Of a DNA stretch of 64,000 nt, positions 23,836-33,167 are shown in pieces. The stretch spans positions 62,001 through 126,000 of the forward strand of contig JAXLXY010000005.1 of assembly GCA_046327715.1 (NCBI GenBank), read 5' to 3'. A program made the position numbers and the translations under genes. Under the pieces are notes generated by a model, which made no database searches, was not told the origin of the DNA, and saw only the letters and a list, made by a program, of their open reading frames with translations. The DNA comes from JADJOM01 sp046327715. Lineage in GTDB: Bacteria; Gemmatimonadota; Gemmatimonadetes; Gemmatimonadales; GWC2-71-9. Within the stretch, counting starts at the first letter, position 1. Each line of letters starts with the position of its first letter.

Positions 23836-25992
23836 TCAGAAGTCGACGCGGTACGCGGCGGTGATGTTCCGGCCGGGCGCGGGGCGGAAGAAGTTCGAGT
23901 TCGAGGCCTCGCTGTAGAGCTTGTTCCCGACGTTGTCGACCAGCACCGTCACCGAGTGGGTGCTGCGGCCGGCGGTGAACAGCCGCATGCCGGCCCGGGC
24001 CTGCATGATCGTGAACGAGGGCACCGGCGATCCGACCGGGCTCAGGCTCACTGCGATGTCCTTCTGCTCCCCGTTGTGCCGCACGCCGTAGGCCAGCCAG
24101 AACCGGTTGCCCGGATGGTCGTACCGGGCCTCGCCGCCCACCCGCAGCCCGTAGCTCTGGGCCACCGGGTTGGTCGGGTCACGCACGTCCTTGGAGTCGA
24201 ACACGGTGAGGTTGGCCGCGGTGGAGAAGCCCCGCCCGAGGTGCAGCCGGCCGTTGGCCTCCACGCCGAGCACCCGGAGCTTGCCGAAGTTCACGTTCTC
24301 GTAGGTGGGCAGGTACTGGCCCGGGCCGGCGGGGATGCTGTCGCCGGTGGGCACCAGGCCGATGCCGTCGGTGATCTCGTTGCGGAAGCCGAAGGCCTCG
24401 AGGGTGACGCGGGGATCACGGTAGCGGAAGCCCACATCCACGTTGATGCTGGTCTCGGGCTTGAGGTCGGGGGTCCGCACCTGGTAGCCGAACCCCTCGG
24501 GGGTCGGGCCCTCGAAGAAGCGCTCGATCAGGTTCGGGGAGCGGAACCCGCGCCCCACCGAGGTGACCAGGCTGAACCGGTTGCTCAGCAGGTATTCGGC
24601 GTTGAGGGTGCCGACGACGGTGGCGTTCTCGTGCGAGACCAGGGGCAGCGTCACCCCGGGGGTGGGCCGGGTCTCGGCCTTGATGCTCTGCACCCGCACG
24701 CCGGCGATCAGGTTGAGCCGCTCCCCGAGGTGCACGTCGCTCTGCAGGAAGCCCCCGATGCTGCGGAAGATCGCGTTCGGCGTCTTGGAGACGGGGTCGG
24801 TCGACGGCGGGCCGAAGCCGGTGGTGGTGCTGGTGTCGGTGTTGTTGGAGCGGTCGCGGAAGGCGTCGGCGCCGTAGGTGAGCAGCACGCTGCCCACCGC
24901 CTTGGCGGCCTCGAGCCGGACGCCCCAGGTGTCGAGGTCGGTGTGGTTGCGGTTGGAGATCTGGCCCTGGGAGCCGGGCCCCGTCGGGATGATGATGTCG
25001 AAGTTGAGCCGGCGGGCGTTGCTGACGTAATAGGTGGTGACGTCGAGGCGGTCGGCCACCGCGATGCCCAGGGTCCGGTTGGTGTAGCCCAGGGAGACCC
25101 GGTCCACGCCCTGGGTGGGGTAGCGGATCTGGATCGTCGGGTCGCTCGGACGATTGAGGTCGGCCGGCTTCACGTACCCGAACCCGGCGTCGGCCGCGGT
25201 GTAGCGCTCGTACCGGGCGCTCACCCCCTGCGTCTCGGAGAAGTCATAGCCGAGCTGGGCGGCGTAGTTCTGGTCGCGGACGCCGCTGTCGCGCACCTTC
25301 ACGTCCTTGGCGAGCGGGAGCTGGCCGAAGGTGCCGGCGGGCGCGGTGTAGTCGCCCGCATCACGATACGAGCCGAAGGCGAGCCAGTTGAACCGGCCGA
25401 CCCGCCCGGACGCGAGGCCCCATGGGCGCTGCTGGCTGCCGGCGCTCTGGTAGCGGTAGCCCAGGCTGCCCCGCACGCTGCTGCCGCTGGTGGCCGCCGG
25501 CGGCTGGCGGGTGATCAGGTTCACCGCGCCGCCGATGGCGTCGGTGCCGTAGAGCACCGAGGTCGGTCCGCGGACCACCTCCACCCGTCCGAGGGCCTCG
25601 AGGCCCACCAGGGAGGGGATCTCGCCGAAGTCCGACTCGCGCCGGGAGTTGTTCATGCGGATGCCGTCCTGCAGCAGCAGGATGCGCTGCCCGAGGAGGC
25701 CCCGGATAATCGGCCGCGACTGGCTCGGGCCGATGCCGTTGACGTCGAGACCCGGCAGGTCGTAGAACAGGTCGGTGATGTTGCCGGGCGCGCGCCGGGC
25801 GAGCGTGGTGGAGTCCACCACGCTCACGGGCGCCGGGGTGCGGAAGACTTCGCGCAGGTCACGCGTGGCCGTGACGGTCATCTCCTGCAACTCGATGACG
25901 GTGTCCCGGGTCACGCGTTGCGGCGTGGCCTGCGCGTTGAGGGAGAAAGCCGGGAGCATTGCGATTGCGAGGCACAAGCGAGGGAAACGCAT
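23836..25992 (-). CDS. TonB-dependent outer-membrane receptor
   Basis: A 718-residue outer-membrane transporter. A signal peptide (MRFPRLCLAIAMLPAFSLNAQA) is followed by a TonB-box-like segment (IELQEMTVTAT). The plug domain covers about residues 45-160: PAPVSVVDSTTLARRAPGNI, SRPIIRGLLGQRILLLQDGIRMN, RVEVVRGPTSVLYGTDAIGGAVNLI. The 22-strand barrel follows (FSLVTSVGRGFRSPNLIERFFEG, VDVGFRYRDPRVTLEAFGFRNEI) and the protein ends in an aromatic C-terminus (TAAYRVDF) as required for BAM recognition. Family length is typical. The substrate cannot be told from sequence; siderophore, cobalamin or sugar are all possible. No ABC transporter or Fur box is adjacent. Inverted repeats upstream (26021-26111) may regulate it. 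Confidence 0.92.
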   Translation of the reverse strand: MRFPRLCLAIAMLPAFSLNAQATPQRVTRDTVIELQEMTVTATRDLREVFRTPAPVSVVDSTTLARRAPGNITDLFYDLPGLDVNGIGPSQSRPIIRGLLGQRILLLQDGIRMNNSRRESDFGEIPSLVGLEALGRVEVVRGPTSVLYGTDAIGGAVNLITRQPPAATSGSSVRGSLGYRYQSAGSQQRPWGLASGRVGRFNWLAFGSYRDAGDYTAPAGTFGQLPLAKDVKVRDSGVRDQNYAAQLGYDFSETQGVSARYERYTAADAGFGYVKPADLNRPSDPTIQIRYPTQGVDRVSLGYTNRTLGIAVADRLDVTTYYVSNARRLNFDIIIPTGPGSQGQISNRNHTDLDTWGVRLEAAKAVGSVLLTYGADAFRDRSNNTDTSTTTGFGPPSTDPVSKTPNAIFRSIGGFLQSDVHLGERLNLIAGVRVQSIKAETRPTPGVTLPLVSHENATVVGTLNAEYLLSNRFSLVTSVGRGFRSPNLIERFFEGPTPEGFGYQVRTPDLKPETSINVDVGFRYRDPRVTLEAFGFRNEITDGIGLVPTGDSIPAGPGQYLPTYENVNFGKLRVLGVEANGRLHLGRGFSTAANLTVFDSKDVRDPTNPVAQSYGLRVGGEARYDHPGNRFWLAYGVRHNGEQKDIAVSLSPVGSPVPSFTIMQARAGMRLFTAGRSTHSVTVLVDNVGNKLYSEASNSNFFRPAPGRNITAAYRVDF

Positions 25993-26020
25993 TCAGGTCG
26001 TCCTGCCGCAGGTTGGGAGT

Positions 26021-26111
26021 CCGCACCCATGTGGTGCGGGTCTACGGTAGTGACCGACCCGATTCGCGGTAATTCGGGAAGCTGCGGGGATGCGGCTCCG
26101 TAGTTCTACGG
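26021..26111. promoter_or_regulatory. Inverted repeats upstream of the TonB receptor
   Basis: Three dyads lie in the 249-nt spacer before the receptor. A hairpin CCGCACC/GGTGCGG is at 26021-26039. CTAC-G-GTAG is at 26042-26050. CCGTAG-TT-CTACGG, a perfect 14-nt dyad, is at 26098-26111. The repeated CTACGG word suggests paired operator sites. The region does not match a cobalamin, TPP or SAM riboswitch by its conserved boxes, and no Fur box is seen. Confidence 0.4.
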
Positions 26112-26241
26112 ACGCCGGAACGGAGGGGTGGCGCTACTGCAGGTGGCGCAAGCGGTTGCGGCGTCGGGCGGGGGCGGCATGCGGGCGCGGTCCCGCGCAT
26201 CCTGATGAAAGCTTCACCCCGGGCCACGGGGGCCGTTCACG

Positions 26242-26910
26242 TCAGCCGCCCGATTCCTGGGCCAGCCCGGCCTCCACCGCGAAGCGGGTCAGCCCGGCGA
26301 CGGTCTTGATATCCAGCTTCCGCGCGAGGTTCTCGCGGTAGGTCTCCACGGTGCGGGGGGAGAGGCCCAGGCGGGAAGCGATGGCGCGGCTGGTCTCGCC
26401 GGCGGCGATCCCGGCGAGCACCTCCCGTTCGCGGGGCGTGAGGCGGGCGAGCCGGGTGGCGGCGTCGTCGGCCGGGGCGTCGCCGCGCAGGGCGGCACTC
26501 AGGTGGCGGGCCACGGGCGGGGAGAAGTACGACTCGCCCCGGGCCACGGCCCGGAGGGCCTCGCGGAGCTCCGCGGGTGAGGTGTCCTTCCGCAGGTAGC
26601 CCTGGGCCCCGGCGCGCACGGCGCCGAGGACGTACTCGGGGTGATCGTGCACGCTCAGGATCAGCACCCGGACCGATGGCAGCAGCGCGCGCAGCCGGGT
26701 CGTGACCTCGAGGCCGCCCGCCCCCGGGAGCGAGAGGTCGAGCACCACCACGTCGGGCCGCGCCTCCTGCGCCAGGGCCAGCGCCACCTCGCCGTCGCCC
26801 GCCTCGGCCACGACCTCGACGCCGGGCGTCCCGGTGAGCACGTGCCGGATCCCCTCGCGCACCAGCACGTGGTCATCCACCAGCATCACCCGCAGTGTCG
26901 GATCGGCCAT
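26242..26910 (-). CDS. NarL/FixJ-family response regulator
   Basis: A 222-residue two-domain transcription factor. The receiver domain has acidic residues at 12-13 (MLVDDHVLVREGI), phospho-acceptor D58 (VVVLDLSLPG) and K108 (GYLRKDTSP). The LuxR-type helix-turn-helix covers about residues 155-210 (LTPREREVLAGIAAGETSRAIASRLGLSPRTVETYRENLARKL). I chose the ATG at 26910 because it directly follows the histidine kinase stop (1-nt gap) and starts the receiver fold. It should be phosphorylated by the kinase encoded just upstream. Targets unknown; the TonB receptor lies downstream on the same strand, 249 nt away. Confidence 0.93.
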   Translation of the reverse strand: MADPTLRVMLVDDHVLVREGIRHVLTGTPGVEVVAEAGDGEVALALAQEARPDVVVLDLSLPGAGGLEVTTRLRALLPSVRVLILSVHDHPEYVLGAVRAGAQGYLRKDTSPAELREALRAVARGESYFSPPVARHLSAALRGDAPADDAATRLARLTPREREVLAGIAAGETSRAIASRLGLSPRTVETYRENLARKLDIKTVAGLTRFAVEAGLAQESGG

Positions 26911-26911
26911 G

Positions 26912-28645
26912 TCAGTGCTCGTGGGCCAGCGGGAGGTGCAGGGTGAGCCGGGTGCCGCCGGTCGCCCCGGGCGCCAGGGTGACGGTCCCCCGCAGCGCCG
27001 TGAAGCGCTCGCGCATGCCGGCGAGGCCGGTGTGTTCCTCCACCGTGGCGCCGTCGGCGAAGAGCCCGCGGCCGTCGTCCTCGATCCGGATGGTGAGGCC
27101 GTCGGCCCGCGCGGCAAGGGCCACCGTGGCGGTGGCGGCGTCGGCGTGGCGGGCCACGTTGGAGAGCCCTTCCTGCACGGCCCGGAAGATGGCGAGTTCG
27201 GCGAGGGTGTCCACCGGCGGCAGGGCCTCGGGGGCGGTGAAGGCCACGGCGATCCCGGTGCGGCCCTCGAAGTCGGCCACGAGCGCCCGCAGGGCCGGGA
27301 GCAGGCCGAGGTCGTCGAGGAGCGACGGCCGCAGCTGGTCCGTGACGCTGCGGATGCTCGCCATGCCTTCATCCACCAGCTCGGTGACCCGCGCCAGCCG
27401 TTCGGCCTGGGGCACCGGTACCTCCTCGCGGAGGATGCCCAGCTGCAGCTTGACGGCCGAGAAGACCTGCGCGGTCTCGTCGTGCAGCTCGAGGGAGAGC
27501 CGGCGGCGCTCTTCCTCGTGCTGCTCCACCATCCGGACCGAGAGGCGCTCCAGCTCCTCGGTGCGGCGCCGCAGGCGGCGGTCGAGGTCGGCGTTCTCGA
27601 GGGCCGCGCCCACCTGCTGCCCCAGCGCCTGCAGGAATGACGCGTCGAGGGCGGCGAACGGGTCGCGGGCGTCGCCGACGATCAGCATGGCCCCGGCCAC
27701 GGTGCTCCGCCGCATGACCGGGAGGGCCGCGATGTAGGCGAACACGCCGCTGCTGCCGGAGCTCGGCCGTCCGGTGGCCAGCACCTCCTGGAGCAGCGCC
27801 AGGGCCTCGCCGTCAGGGGGATGCCCTTCCCATGGGGCGCAGGCGCCGAGTGCACGCACCACCTCGGCGCGGGTACCATCGTAGAGCGCGCTGCCGCGCA
27901 CGCCGGGGAGCACCAGGGCACGGCCCAGCAGCGCGCCGACCTCGTCGGCGCCCCCCTCGCCGCGCTGCAGGTCGCCGGAGAGGGTGGACAGGGCGCGGAG
28001 CCCGCGCTCCAGGTCCTCGATGACCAGGATGAGGATCCCGCCGCCCACCAGCAGCGCGAAGACGATGTCGAGGTAATACCCCCACGGGTTCCAGGCCCCG
28101 CGCGCGCGCAGCACGGGATAGTCCAGGTGGTGCAGCCCCCAGAGCAGGAAGGCGAAGGCGAGCAGCAGCGCCCCCGGCGAGCCGGTCTTCCGGCGGAACC
28201 GGAAGAACACCCCCGCGGTCCACAGGGTGGCGCCGCTCAGGAACGCGACCGCCGGCAGCGCGGCATAGAGGAACCGCTCCTCCACGCCGAGGTGGTAGAT
28301 GGCGAAGTAGGACCAGAGCGGGGGAAAGAGCACTGCCACCCAGAAGCCCGGGCGGAAGCGGGAGCCGCGGGAGAAGACCACCGCGCTCCACAGCAGGGCG
28401 AGCGCCGTCCAGCCGGTGGCCACCTGGTGGGCGTAGAGCCAGAAGGGCCGCCCCGACGGCACGTAGATGAGGATGGCGCCCAGGCGGGCCAGGTACAGGC
28501 TCCACGCCACGGCCCACCAGAAGAAGTAGGGCTTGCGGAACCGGGCGTAGAGCAGGCCGCACACCGCCACCAGGCCCAGCGTGATGGTGGCCTGGAGCAG
28601 CGCGGCGTGCAGCTCGCTCAGCGGGGTGAGGCCGGCGGTCTCCAG
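26912..28645 (-). CDS. Membrane sensor histidine kinase (HisKA_3 type) with GAF domain; start uncertain
   Basis: A roughly 577-residue partner of the NarL-type regulator. The N-terminal half holds about seven transmembrane helices (LGLVAVCGLLYARF, FFWWAVAWSLYLARLGAILIYV, TALALLWSAVVF, FALLVGGGILILVIEDL), a 7TM-type sensor. A GAF-like domain follows (ALPVMRRSTVAGAMLIVGDA). The dimerisation box has His388 (LELHDETAQVFSAVKLQLGIL). The HATPase domain has AVQEGLSNVARHADAATATV and IEDDGRGLF. The frame has no ATG, GTG or TTG between an ATG at 28849, deep inside the upstream peptidase gene, and the first helix. I propose CTG at 28645, ten bases after the peptidase stop. The start is therefore low confidence; the gene is not. 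Confidence 0.85.
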   Translation of the reverse strand: METAGLTPLSELHAALLQATITLGLVAVCGLLYARFRKPYFFWWAVAWSLYLARLGAILIYVPSGRPFWLYAHQVATGWTALALLWSAVVFSRGSRFRPGFWVAVLFPPLWSYFAIYHLGVEERFLYAALPAVAFLSGATLWTAGVFFRFRRKTGSPGALLLAFAFLLWGLHHLDYPVLRARGAWNPWGYYLDIVFALLVGGGILILVIEDLERGLRALSTLSGDLQRGEGGADEVGALLGRALVLPGVRGSALYDGTRAEVVRALGACAPWEGHPPDGEALALLQEVLATGRPSSGSSGVFAYIAALPVMRRSTVAGAMLIVGDARDPFAALDASFLQALGQQVGAALENADLDRRLRRRTEELERLSVRMVEQHEEERRRLSLELHDETAQVFSAVKLQLGILREEVPVPQAERLARVTELVDEGMASIRSVTDQLRPSLLDDLGLLPALRALVADFEGRTGIAVAFTAPEALPPVDTLAELAIFRAVQEGLSNVARHADAATATVALAARADGLTIRIEDDGRGLFADGATVEEHTGLAGMRERFTALRGTVTLAPGATGGTRLTLHLPLAHEH

Positions 28646-28655
28646 GGGGCGCGAC

Positions 28656-30761
28656 CTACGGCGTGGCGGGCGCGGGCATGAGCTGGCGCCGCAGGAAGGT
28701 CCACGCCAGGGCCGACATGAAGGCCGCCTGGCGGTTGTCGGCGGCCCCCGCGTGGCCGCCCTCCATGTTCTCGTAGTACAGCACGTCGTGGTGCTGCGCC
28801 AGCATCCGCGCCACCATCTTGCGGGCGTGCCCGGGGTGCACCCGGTCATCGCGGGTGGAGGTGGTGAAGAGCGTGGGCGGGTAGGTCACGCCCTCCCGCA
28901 CGTTGTGGTACGGCGAGAAGGTGCGGATGAACTCCCACTCCGCCGGGTCGTCGGGGTTGCCGTACTCCCCCATCCACGAGGCGCCCGCCAGCAGGGTGTG
29001 GTACTGCCGCATGTCCAGCAGCGGGACCTGGCAGACGATGGCGCCGAAGAGGTCGGGGCGCAGGGTGAGCATGTTGCCCATCAGGAGGCCGCCATTGCTG
29101 CCCCCCATGATGCCGAGCCTGCGCGGCCGGGTGACGCCGCGGCGGATCAGGTCTTCCGCCACCGCAATGAAGTCTTCGTACGCCTTGTGCCGGCTGGCCT
29201 TGAGGGCGGCCTGGTGCCACCGCGGCCCGAACTCGCCGCCGCCGCGGATGTTGGCCAGGACGTAGACGCCGCCCTGCTCCAGCCACGCCGCGCCGACCGA
29301 GGCGCTGTACGCCGGGAGCATCGAGACCTCGAAGCCGCCGTACCCGTAGAGCAGCGTGGGATGGTCCCCGTCCAGGGGCAGGTCCCGCCGCGCCACCTGG
29401 AAGTACGGGATCCGGGTGCCATCGGCCGAGACCGCCTCGTGCTGGCTGACGTCCAGCCCCTCGCTGTCAAAGTAGGCCGGCAGCTGCTTGAGCCGCTCCG
29501 CTGGGCCGCCGCCCACCGTGCCGTAGGCCAGGCTGGTGGGGGTCAGGAAGTCGGTGATGGTCAGGAAGTAGGCGTCGGACTCCTCGGGGTCCACTGCGGT
29601 CACCCCCACGGCCCCGAAGGCCGGGACGCCGGGGAGCGGCGCCCGGTGCCACGCGCCGCCCTGCCAGGTGAGCACGTACAGGCGGTTGCGGACGTTGTCG
29701 AGCTCATTGACGATCACGTGATGCCGGGTCACGCTGAAGCCGGCCAGCGACGTCCGGTCGGTCGGGGTGAACAGCACCTCGAACGCGTGCTCGCCGGCCA
29801 TGAACGCGTCGAGCCGGGTGGCCAGCAGCGCCCCGGCCGGGAAGGTCCGGCCCGCCACCGTCCAGTCGCTTCTCAGCTCGAGCAGGAGCCACTCCCGGTA
29901 CACGCTCGCGTTGGCGTCGTCCGGCTTGGGGATCCGGTGCAGCATGCCCTCGCGCCGCAGGAACATCTCGTTGCTGTAGAAGGTGATGCCCCGGGCCACG
30001 AACTCCCGCTCGAAGCCCTTCGTCAGGTCCCGCCAGCCGTAGGCCCAGACGTCGTCGACCCGGCCCTCGTAGACCGTCTCGGCCTGTGCGAGCGGGGTCC
30101 CGCGCCGCCACAGCTTGACGAGTCGCGGGTAGCCCGAGGAGGTCATGGAGCCGGGGCCGAAGTCGGTGCCGACGAAGATCGCATCCTCGTCGCGCCAGGC
30201 CACGTTCGACTTCGCCTCGGGCAGCGTGAAGCCGCCGGGGACGAACCGGCGGGTCACCAGGTCGAACTCCCGCACCACGTCCGCATCGGCCCCACCCCGC
30301 GACAGCGACACGAGGCAGCGGCGGTAGGCCGGCTGGAGGCACGCCGCCCCGTGCCACACCCAGTTCTCCCCCTCATCCTGCCCCAGCGCGTCGAGGTCGA
30401 TCACCGTCTCCCAGGCGGGGGCAGCCTTGCGGTACTCGGACAGCGTGGTGCGCCGCCACAGCCCGCGGGGGTGTCCGGCGTCGCGCCACAAGTTGTAGTA
30501 GTGGGGCCCGATCTTCTCGACGTACGGAATCTTGGCGTCGGAGTCGAGGATGGCGCGGATCCGCTCGCTCAGCGGCGCGAAGGCGGGGTCGGTGGTCAGT
30601 GCGCCGGTGCTGCGCTCGTTCTGGCGCCGGACCCAGGCCAGGGAGGAATCGGCGCTGACGGCCTCGAGCCAGCGGTAGGGATCGTCGGGCGCCTGGGCGC
30701 TGAGGGGGTCGGTCATCAGGAGCGGGAGGGCGAGGGCCGCCGACGGCAGGCGGAGGCGCAT
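28656..30761 (-). CDS. Prolyl oligopeptidase family (S9) serine peptidase
   Basis: A 701-residue peptidase with an N-terminal signal-like segment (LPSAALALPLLMTDPLSA), suggesting export. Residues about 60-430 form the seven-bladed propeller that filters substrates. The C-terminal alpha/beta hydrolase domain begins near GYGGFEVSMLPAYSASVGAAWLEQGGVY. The catalytic triad is S555 in GGSNGGLLMG, one Asp of D638-D639 in TRDDRVHPGHA, and H670 in GGHAGA. This matches S9A prolyl oligopeptidases, which cut short peptides after Pro; family length is about 700. It lies upstream of the histidine kinase on the same strand, with only 10 nt to the proposed kinase start, so co-transcription is likely. Confidence 0.92.
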   Translation of the reverse strand: MRLRLPSAALALPLLMTDPLSAQAPDDPYRWLEAVSADSSLAWVRRQNERSTGALTTDPAFAPLSERIRAILDSDAKIPYVEKIGPHYYNLWRDAGHPRGLWRRTTLSEYRKAAPAWETVIDLDALGQDEGENWVWHGAACLQPAYRRCLVSLSRGGADADVVREFDLVTRRFVPGGFTLPEAKSNVAWRDEDAIFVGTDFGPGSMTSSGYPRLVKLWRRGTPLAQAETVYEGRVDDVWAYGWRDLTKGFEREFVARGITFYSNEMFLRREGMLHRIPKPDDANASVYREWLLLELRSDWTVAGRTFPAGALLATRLDAFMAGEHAFEVLFTPTDRTSLAGFSVTRHHVIVNELDNVRNRLYVLTWQGGAWHRAPLPGVPAFGAVGVTAVDPEESDAYFLTITDFLTPTSLAYGTVGGGPAERLKQLPAYFDSEGLDVSQHEAVSADGTRIPYFQVARRDLPLDGDHPTLLYGYGGFEVSMLPAYSASVGAAWLEQGGVYVLANIRGGGEFGPRWHQAALKASRHKAYEDFIAVAEDLIRRGVTRPRRLGIMGGSNGGLLMGNMLTLRPDLFGAIVCQVPLLDMRQYHTLLAGASWMGEYGNPDDPAEWEFIRTFSPYHNVREGVTYPPTLFTTSTRDDRVHPGHARKMVARMLAQHHDVLYYENMEGGHAGAADNRQAAFMSALAWTFLRRQLMPAPATP

Positions 30762-30807
30762 GGGCGTGGTCCTGTCGAGGGGAGCTGCGACGCGGCCGGA
30801 CGCAGGG

Positions 30808-31227
30808 TCAACGCGCGAAGATCCGGCTCATGTCCCGGAAGGTCTTGAACTCGAGCGCGTTGCCGGAGGGGTCGAGCAGGAACATCGTCGCCTGTTCGCC
30901 GACCTGGCCCTGAAAGCGGATCCCGGGTTCGATGATGAAGCGCACCCCGGCCGCCCGCAGCCGGTCGGCAAGGGTGTGCCACGCGTCCCATTCGAGGATC
31001 ACGCCGAAGTGCCGGACCGGCACGTCCTTGCCATCCACCTGGTTGGCGGCGGCCGGGCGGGCCTCCGCCGGCGAGAGGTGTGCCACCACCTGGTGCCCGT
31101 GGAAGTCGAAGTCCACCCAGTGCTCGGAGCTGCGGCCTTCGGCGCAGCCGAGGAGCCCGCCGTAGAAGGCGCGGGCGGCCGCGAGGTCGTGCACCGGGAA
31201 GGCGAGGTGGAATGGGGGCATCGGCAT
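30808..31227 (-). CDS. VOC-superfamily (glyoxalase/bleomycin-resistance-like) protein
   Basis: A 139-residue protein with the two beta-alpha-beta-beta-beta modules of the VOC fold. MPPFHLAFPVHDLAAARAFYGGLLGC opens the first module, VDFDFHGHQVVAHLS supplies a metal-ligand His, and HFGVILEWDAWHTLADRLRAAGVRF and FLLDPSGNALEFKTF supply the second His and Glu. It is a metal-dependent lyase, dioxygenase or binding protein; the substrate is not predictable. Its ATG overlaps the last base of the upstream kinase gene. The downstream peptidase begins 46 nt later on the same strand. Confidence 0.85.
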   Translation of the reverse strand: MPMPPFHLAFPVHDLAAARAFYGGLLGCAEGRSSEHWVDFDFHGHQVVAHLSPAEARPAAANQVDGKDVPVRHFGVILEWDAWHTLADRLRAAGVRFIIEPGIRFQGQVGEQATMFLLDPSGNALEFKTFRDMSRIFAR

Positions 31228-33167
31228 CAGGGAGCCTTTTCCGCGCGGATCTGGCGCCAGCCCTGCGGGCCCAGGGTGAGCTGGGTCAGGAGGATCCGGT
31301 CGCGTTTCTTCTCGATCTTGCCGTTCTGCCGGACCAGGGTGAGGATCTCCTTGACCCGGGCGTACACGACCTCCTCGGTCCGGGAGACGCGCCGCACTTC
31401 GTACAGCGCCTCGATCCGGCTGGTGCGGTCGTCCTCGAGGATGCCGCGCCAGTCGCGCTCCTCGGATTCCGTCATGTTGGGGAGCAGGCGCCGCACCTCG
31501 CCGAGCTGGCGCGAACGGATGGCCTGCTGCAGCTCCAGGTAGAACCGGACCGCCGCCACCGAGTCGGGCACCGGCTGGCTGGCGGTGGCCAGGCTGTCGG
31601 CCCGCTGGGTGGTGCCGGGCCGCGGCGCGACGGCCGGGGCGCCGCTGCCGGCGGGCGCGGGCCCGGGGCGGCGCGGGGGCGCCGACTCGGCGGGGGCCGC
31701 GGCCTGCGGCACGGGCGTCGACACGCTCCAGAGATTGGCGGCCCGTTCCAGCAGCACCGCGGCCTCCGGCTTCTGGCCCAGCGCCGCGAGCGAATCGGCG
31801 ATCTTGCGGATGGAGTCGCCGGCGGCGATCGCCGCCGGGCTGGCGCCGCCGGTCACCGCCACCTCGCGGGCGTACTCCGCCCGGCCCCGCGCCACAATGA
31901 GCAGGCTGTCCATCCGCGCGGCGAGGGTGTCGCGCGGGGGGGGCAGGGTGTCGGCCACCGGCACCTGGGAGAGCTGGCCCCGCACCGCGAGGATCGCGGC
32001 GATCGCGCCGAGCCCGGCGAGGAAGAGGCCGCCGAGGATGCGGGTGAACTGCACCCGGCGCTGCCGGGCGAGGGTCCGGCTGCTGGGCGGCACCCGGGAG
32101 AGCGGGGCGGGGCTCGCCGGGGTGGCGCGCGCCTCGCCGGCGGGCCGGCCGGGGCGCGGCACCGCGAGCAGGCCGATGTGACTGCGCACGTGCTCGTCGG
32201 TGCTCGCGAGGCCCTCGCCGGTGCGGCCGGAAATGCGGGCCCCCGAGAGCGCGGCGACCGCCTCCTTGAGCGTGGGGAACCGGTCGGCGGGCGCCTTCTC
32301 CAGCATGCGCATGATGGAGTCGCGCAGGTCCCGCGGGCAGTCGGGCCGCAGGTGCTCGCTCGGCCGGGGCGGGGCGTGCACCTGCGCGTACATCATCCCC
32401 AGGCTCGACTCGGCGCTGAAGGGCAGCTGGCCGGTGATCATCTCGTAGCCCACGATGCCGAGCGAATACTGGTCCGCGGCCGGCCCCGTGGCCTCGCCTG
32501 AGCAGGCCTCGGGCGAGAGGTAGCTCGGCGTGCCCACCGTGGTGCCGCTCCGGGTGAGGGTCTCCCCCTGGGCCGCCTTGGCGATGCCGAAGTCGGTGAT
32601 CACGGCAAAGCCTTCCTCGTCGATGAGGATGTTGCCGGGCTTCACGTCGCGGTGGATCACGCCCTGGCGGTGGGCATAGTCGAGCGCGGAGCCGATGTCG
32701 GAGAGGATGGAGCGCACCATCGGGAAGGGGAGCGGGCCCACGTCCCGTAGGATGCCGTCGAGCGGCCGCCCCTGCACGTACTTCATCACGAAGTACAGCA
32801 GGTGCTGCGACTCGCGCACCGCGTAGATCGGGATGATGTGCGGGTGATTGAGGCTGGCCGCGGTGCGCGCCTCGCGCTTGAACCGCTCGATCATGTCCGC
32901 CCCGTGGACCAGCTGGGGAGACATCACCTTGATCGCCACCTTCCGCGCCAGCGCGATCTCGTGGGCCAGGAACACCGTGGCCATGCCCCCCTGCCCGATC
33001 TCCCGGAGGACCTCGTACTCCCCCAGCGTGGCCTGCTGCAGCACCTGGGTCAGGGTCGGCAGGGGCGCCGTCTGCTCGCCCGACACGCTCAAGCCGCAGA
33101 CCTGGCAGAACCGGGCCCCGGAATCGAGTGGCGTCTGACAGCGATTGCAGGCGGAGGTCACGGACAT
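31227..33167 (-). CDS. PknB-type Ser/Thr protein kinase with N-terminal zinc ribbon and one TM helix
   Basis: A 646-residue kinase. A zinc ribbon (C7, C10, C21, C24) opens the protein. The kinase domain begins about residue 51: Gly-loop IGQGGMATVF, catalytic K80 (KVAIKVM), HRDVKPGN, DFG (ITDFGIAKA), activation segment with TRSGTTVGTPSYLSPEA. All catalytic residues are intact, unlike the pseudokinase at 4978-5829. After a Pro-rich juxtamembrane region comes one helix (ILGGLFLAGLGAIAAILAV). The extracytoplasmic part has Ala-rich helices and a C-terminal SnoaL/NTF2-like segment (FYLELQQAIRSRQLGEVRRLLPNMTESEERDW). It should phosphorylate proteins in response to an envelope signal; targets unknown. 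It overlaps the VOC gene by one base. Confidence 0.92.
   Translation of the reverse strand: MSVTSACNRCQTPLDSGARFCQVCGLSVSGEQTAPLPTLTQVLQQATLGEYEVLREIGQGGMATVFLAHEIALARKVAIKVMSPQLVHGADMIERFKREARTAASLNHPHIIPIYAVRESQHLLYFVMKYVQGRPLDGILRDVGPLPFPMVRSILSDIGSALDYAHRQGVIHRDVKPGNILIDEEGFAVITDFGIAKAAQGETLTRSGTTVGTPSYLSPEACSGEATGPAADQYSLGIVGYEMITGQLPFSAESSLGMMYAQVHAPPRPSEHLRPDCPRDLRDSIMRMLEKAPADRFPTLKEAVAALSGARISGRTGEGLASTDEHVRSHIGLLAVPRPGRPAGEARATPASPAPLSRVPPSSRTLARQRRVQFTRILGGLFLAGLGAIAAILAVRGQLSQVPVADTLPPPRDTLAARMDSLLIVARGRAEYAREVAVTGGASPAAIAAGDSIRKIADSLAALGQKPEAAVLLERAANLWSVSTPVPQAAAPAESAPPRRPGPAPAGSGAPAVAPRPGTTQRADSLATASQPVPDSVAAVRFYLELQQAIRSRQLGEVRRLLPNMTESEERDWRGILEDDRTSRIEALYEVRRVSRTEEVVYARVKEILTLVRQNGKIEKKRDRILLTQLTLGPQGWRQIRAEKAP

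Noticed and set aside
25993..26241. Cobalamin riboswitch upstream of the TonB receptor
   Set aside because: The conserved B12-box and other core elements are not found on the minus strand; only simple dyads are visible.
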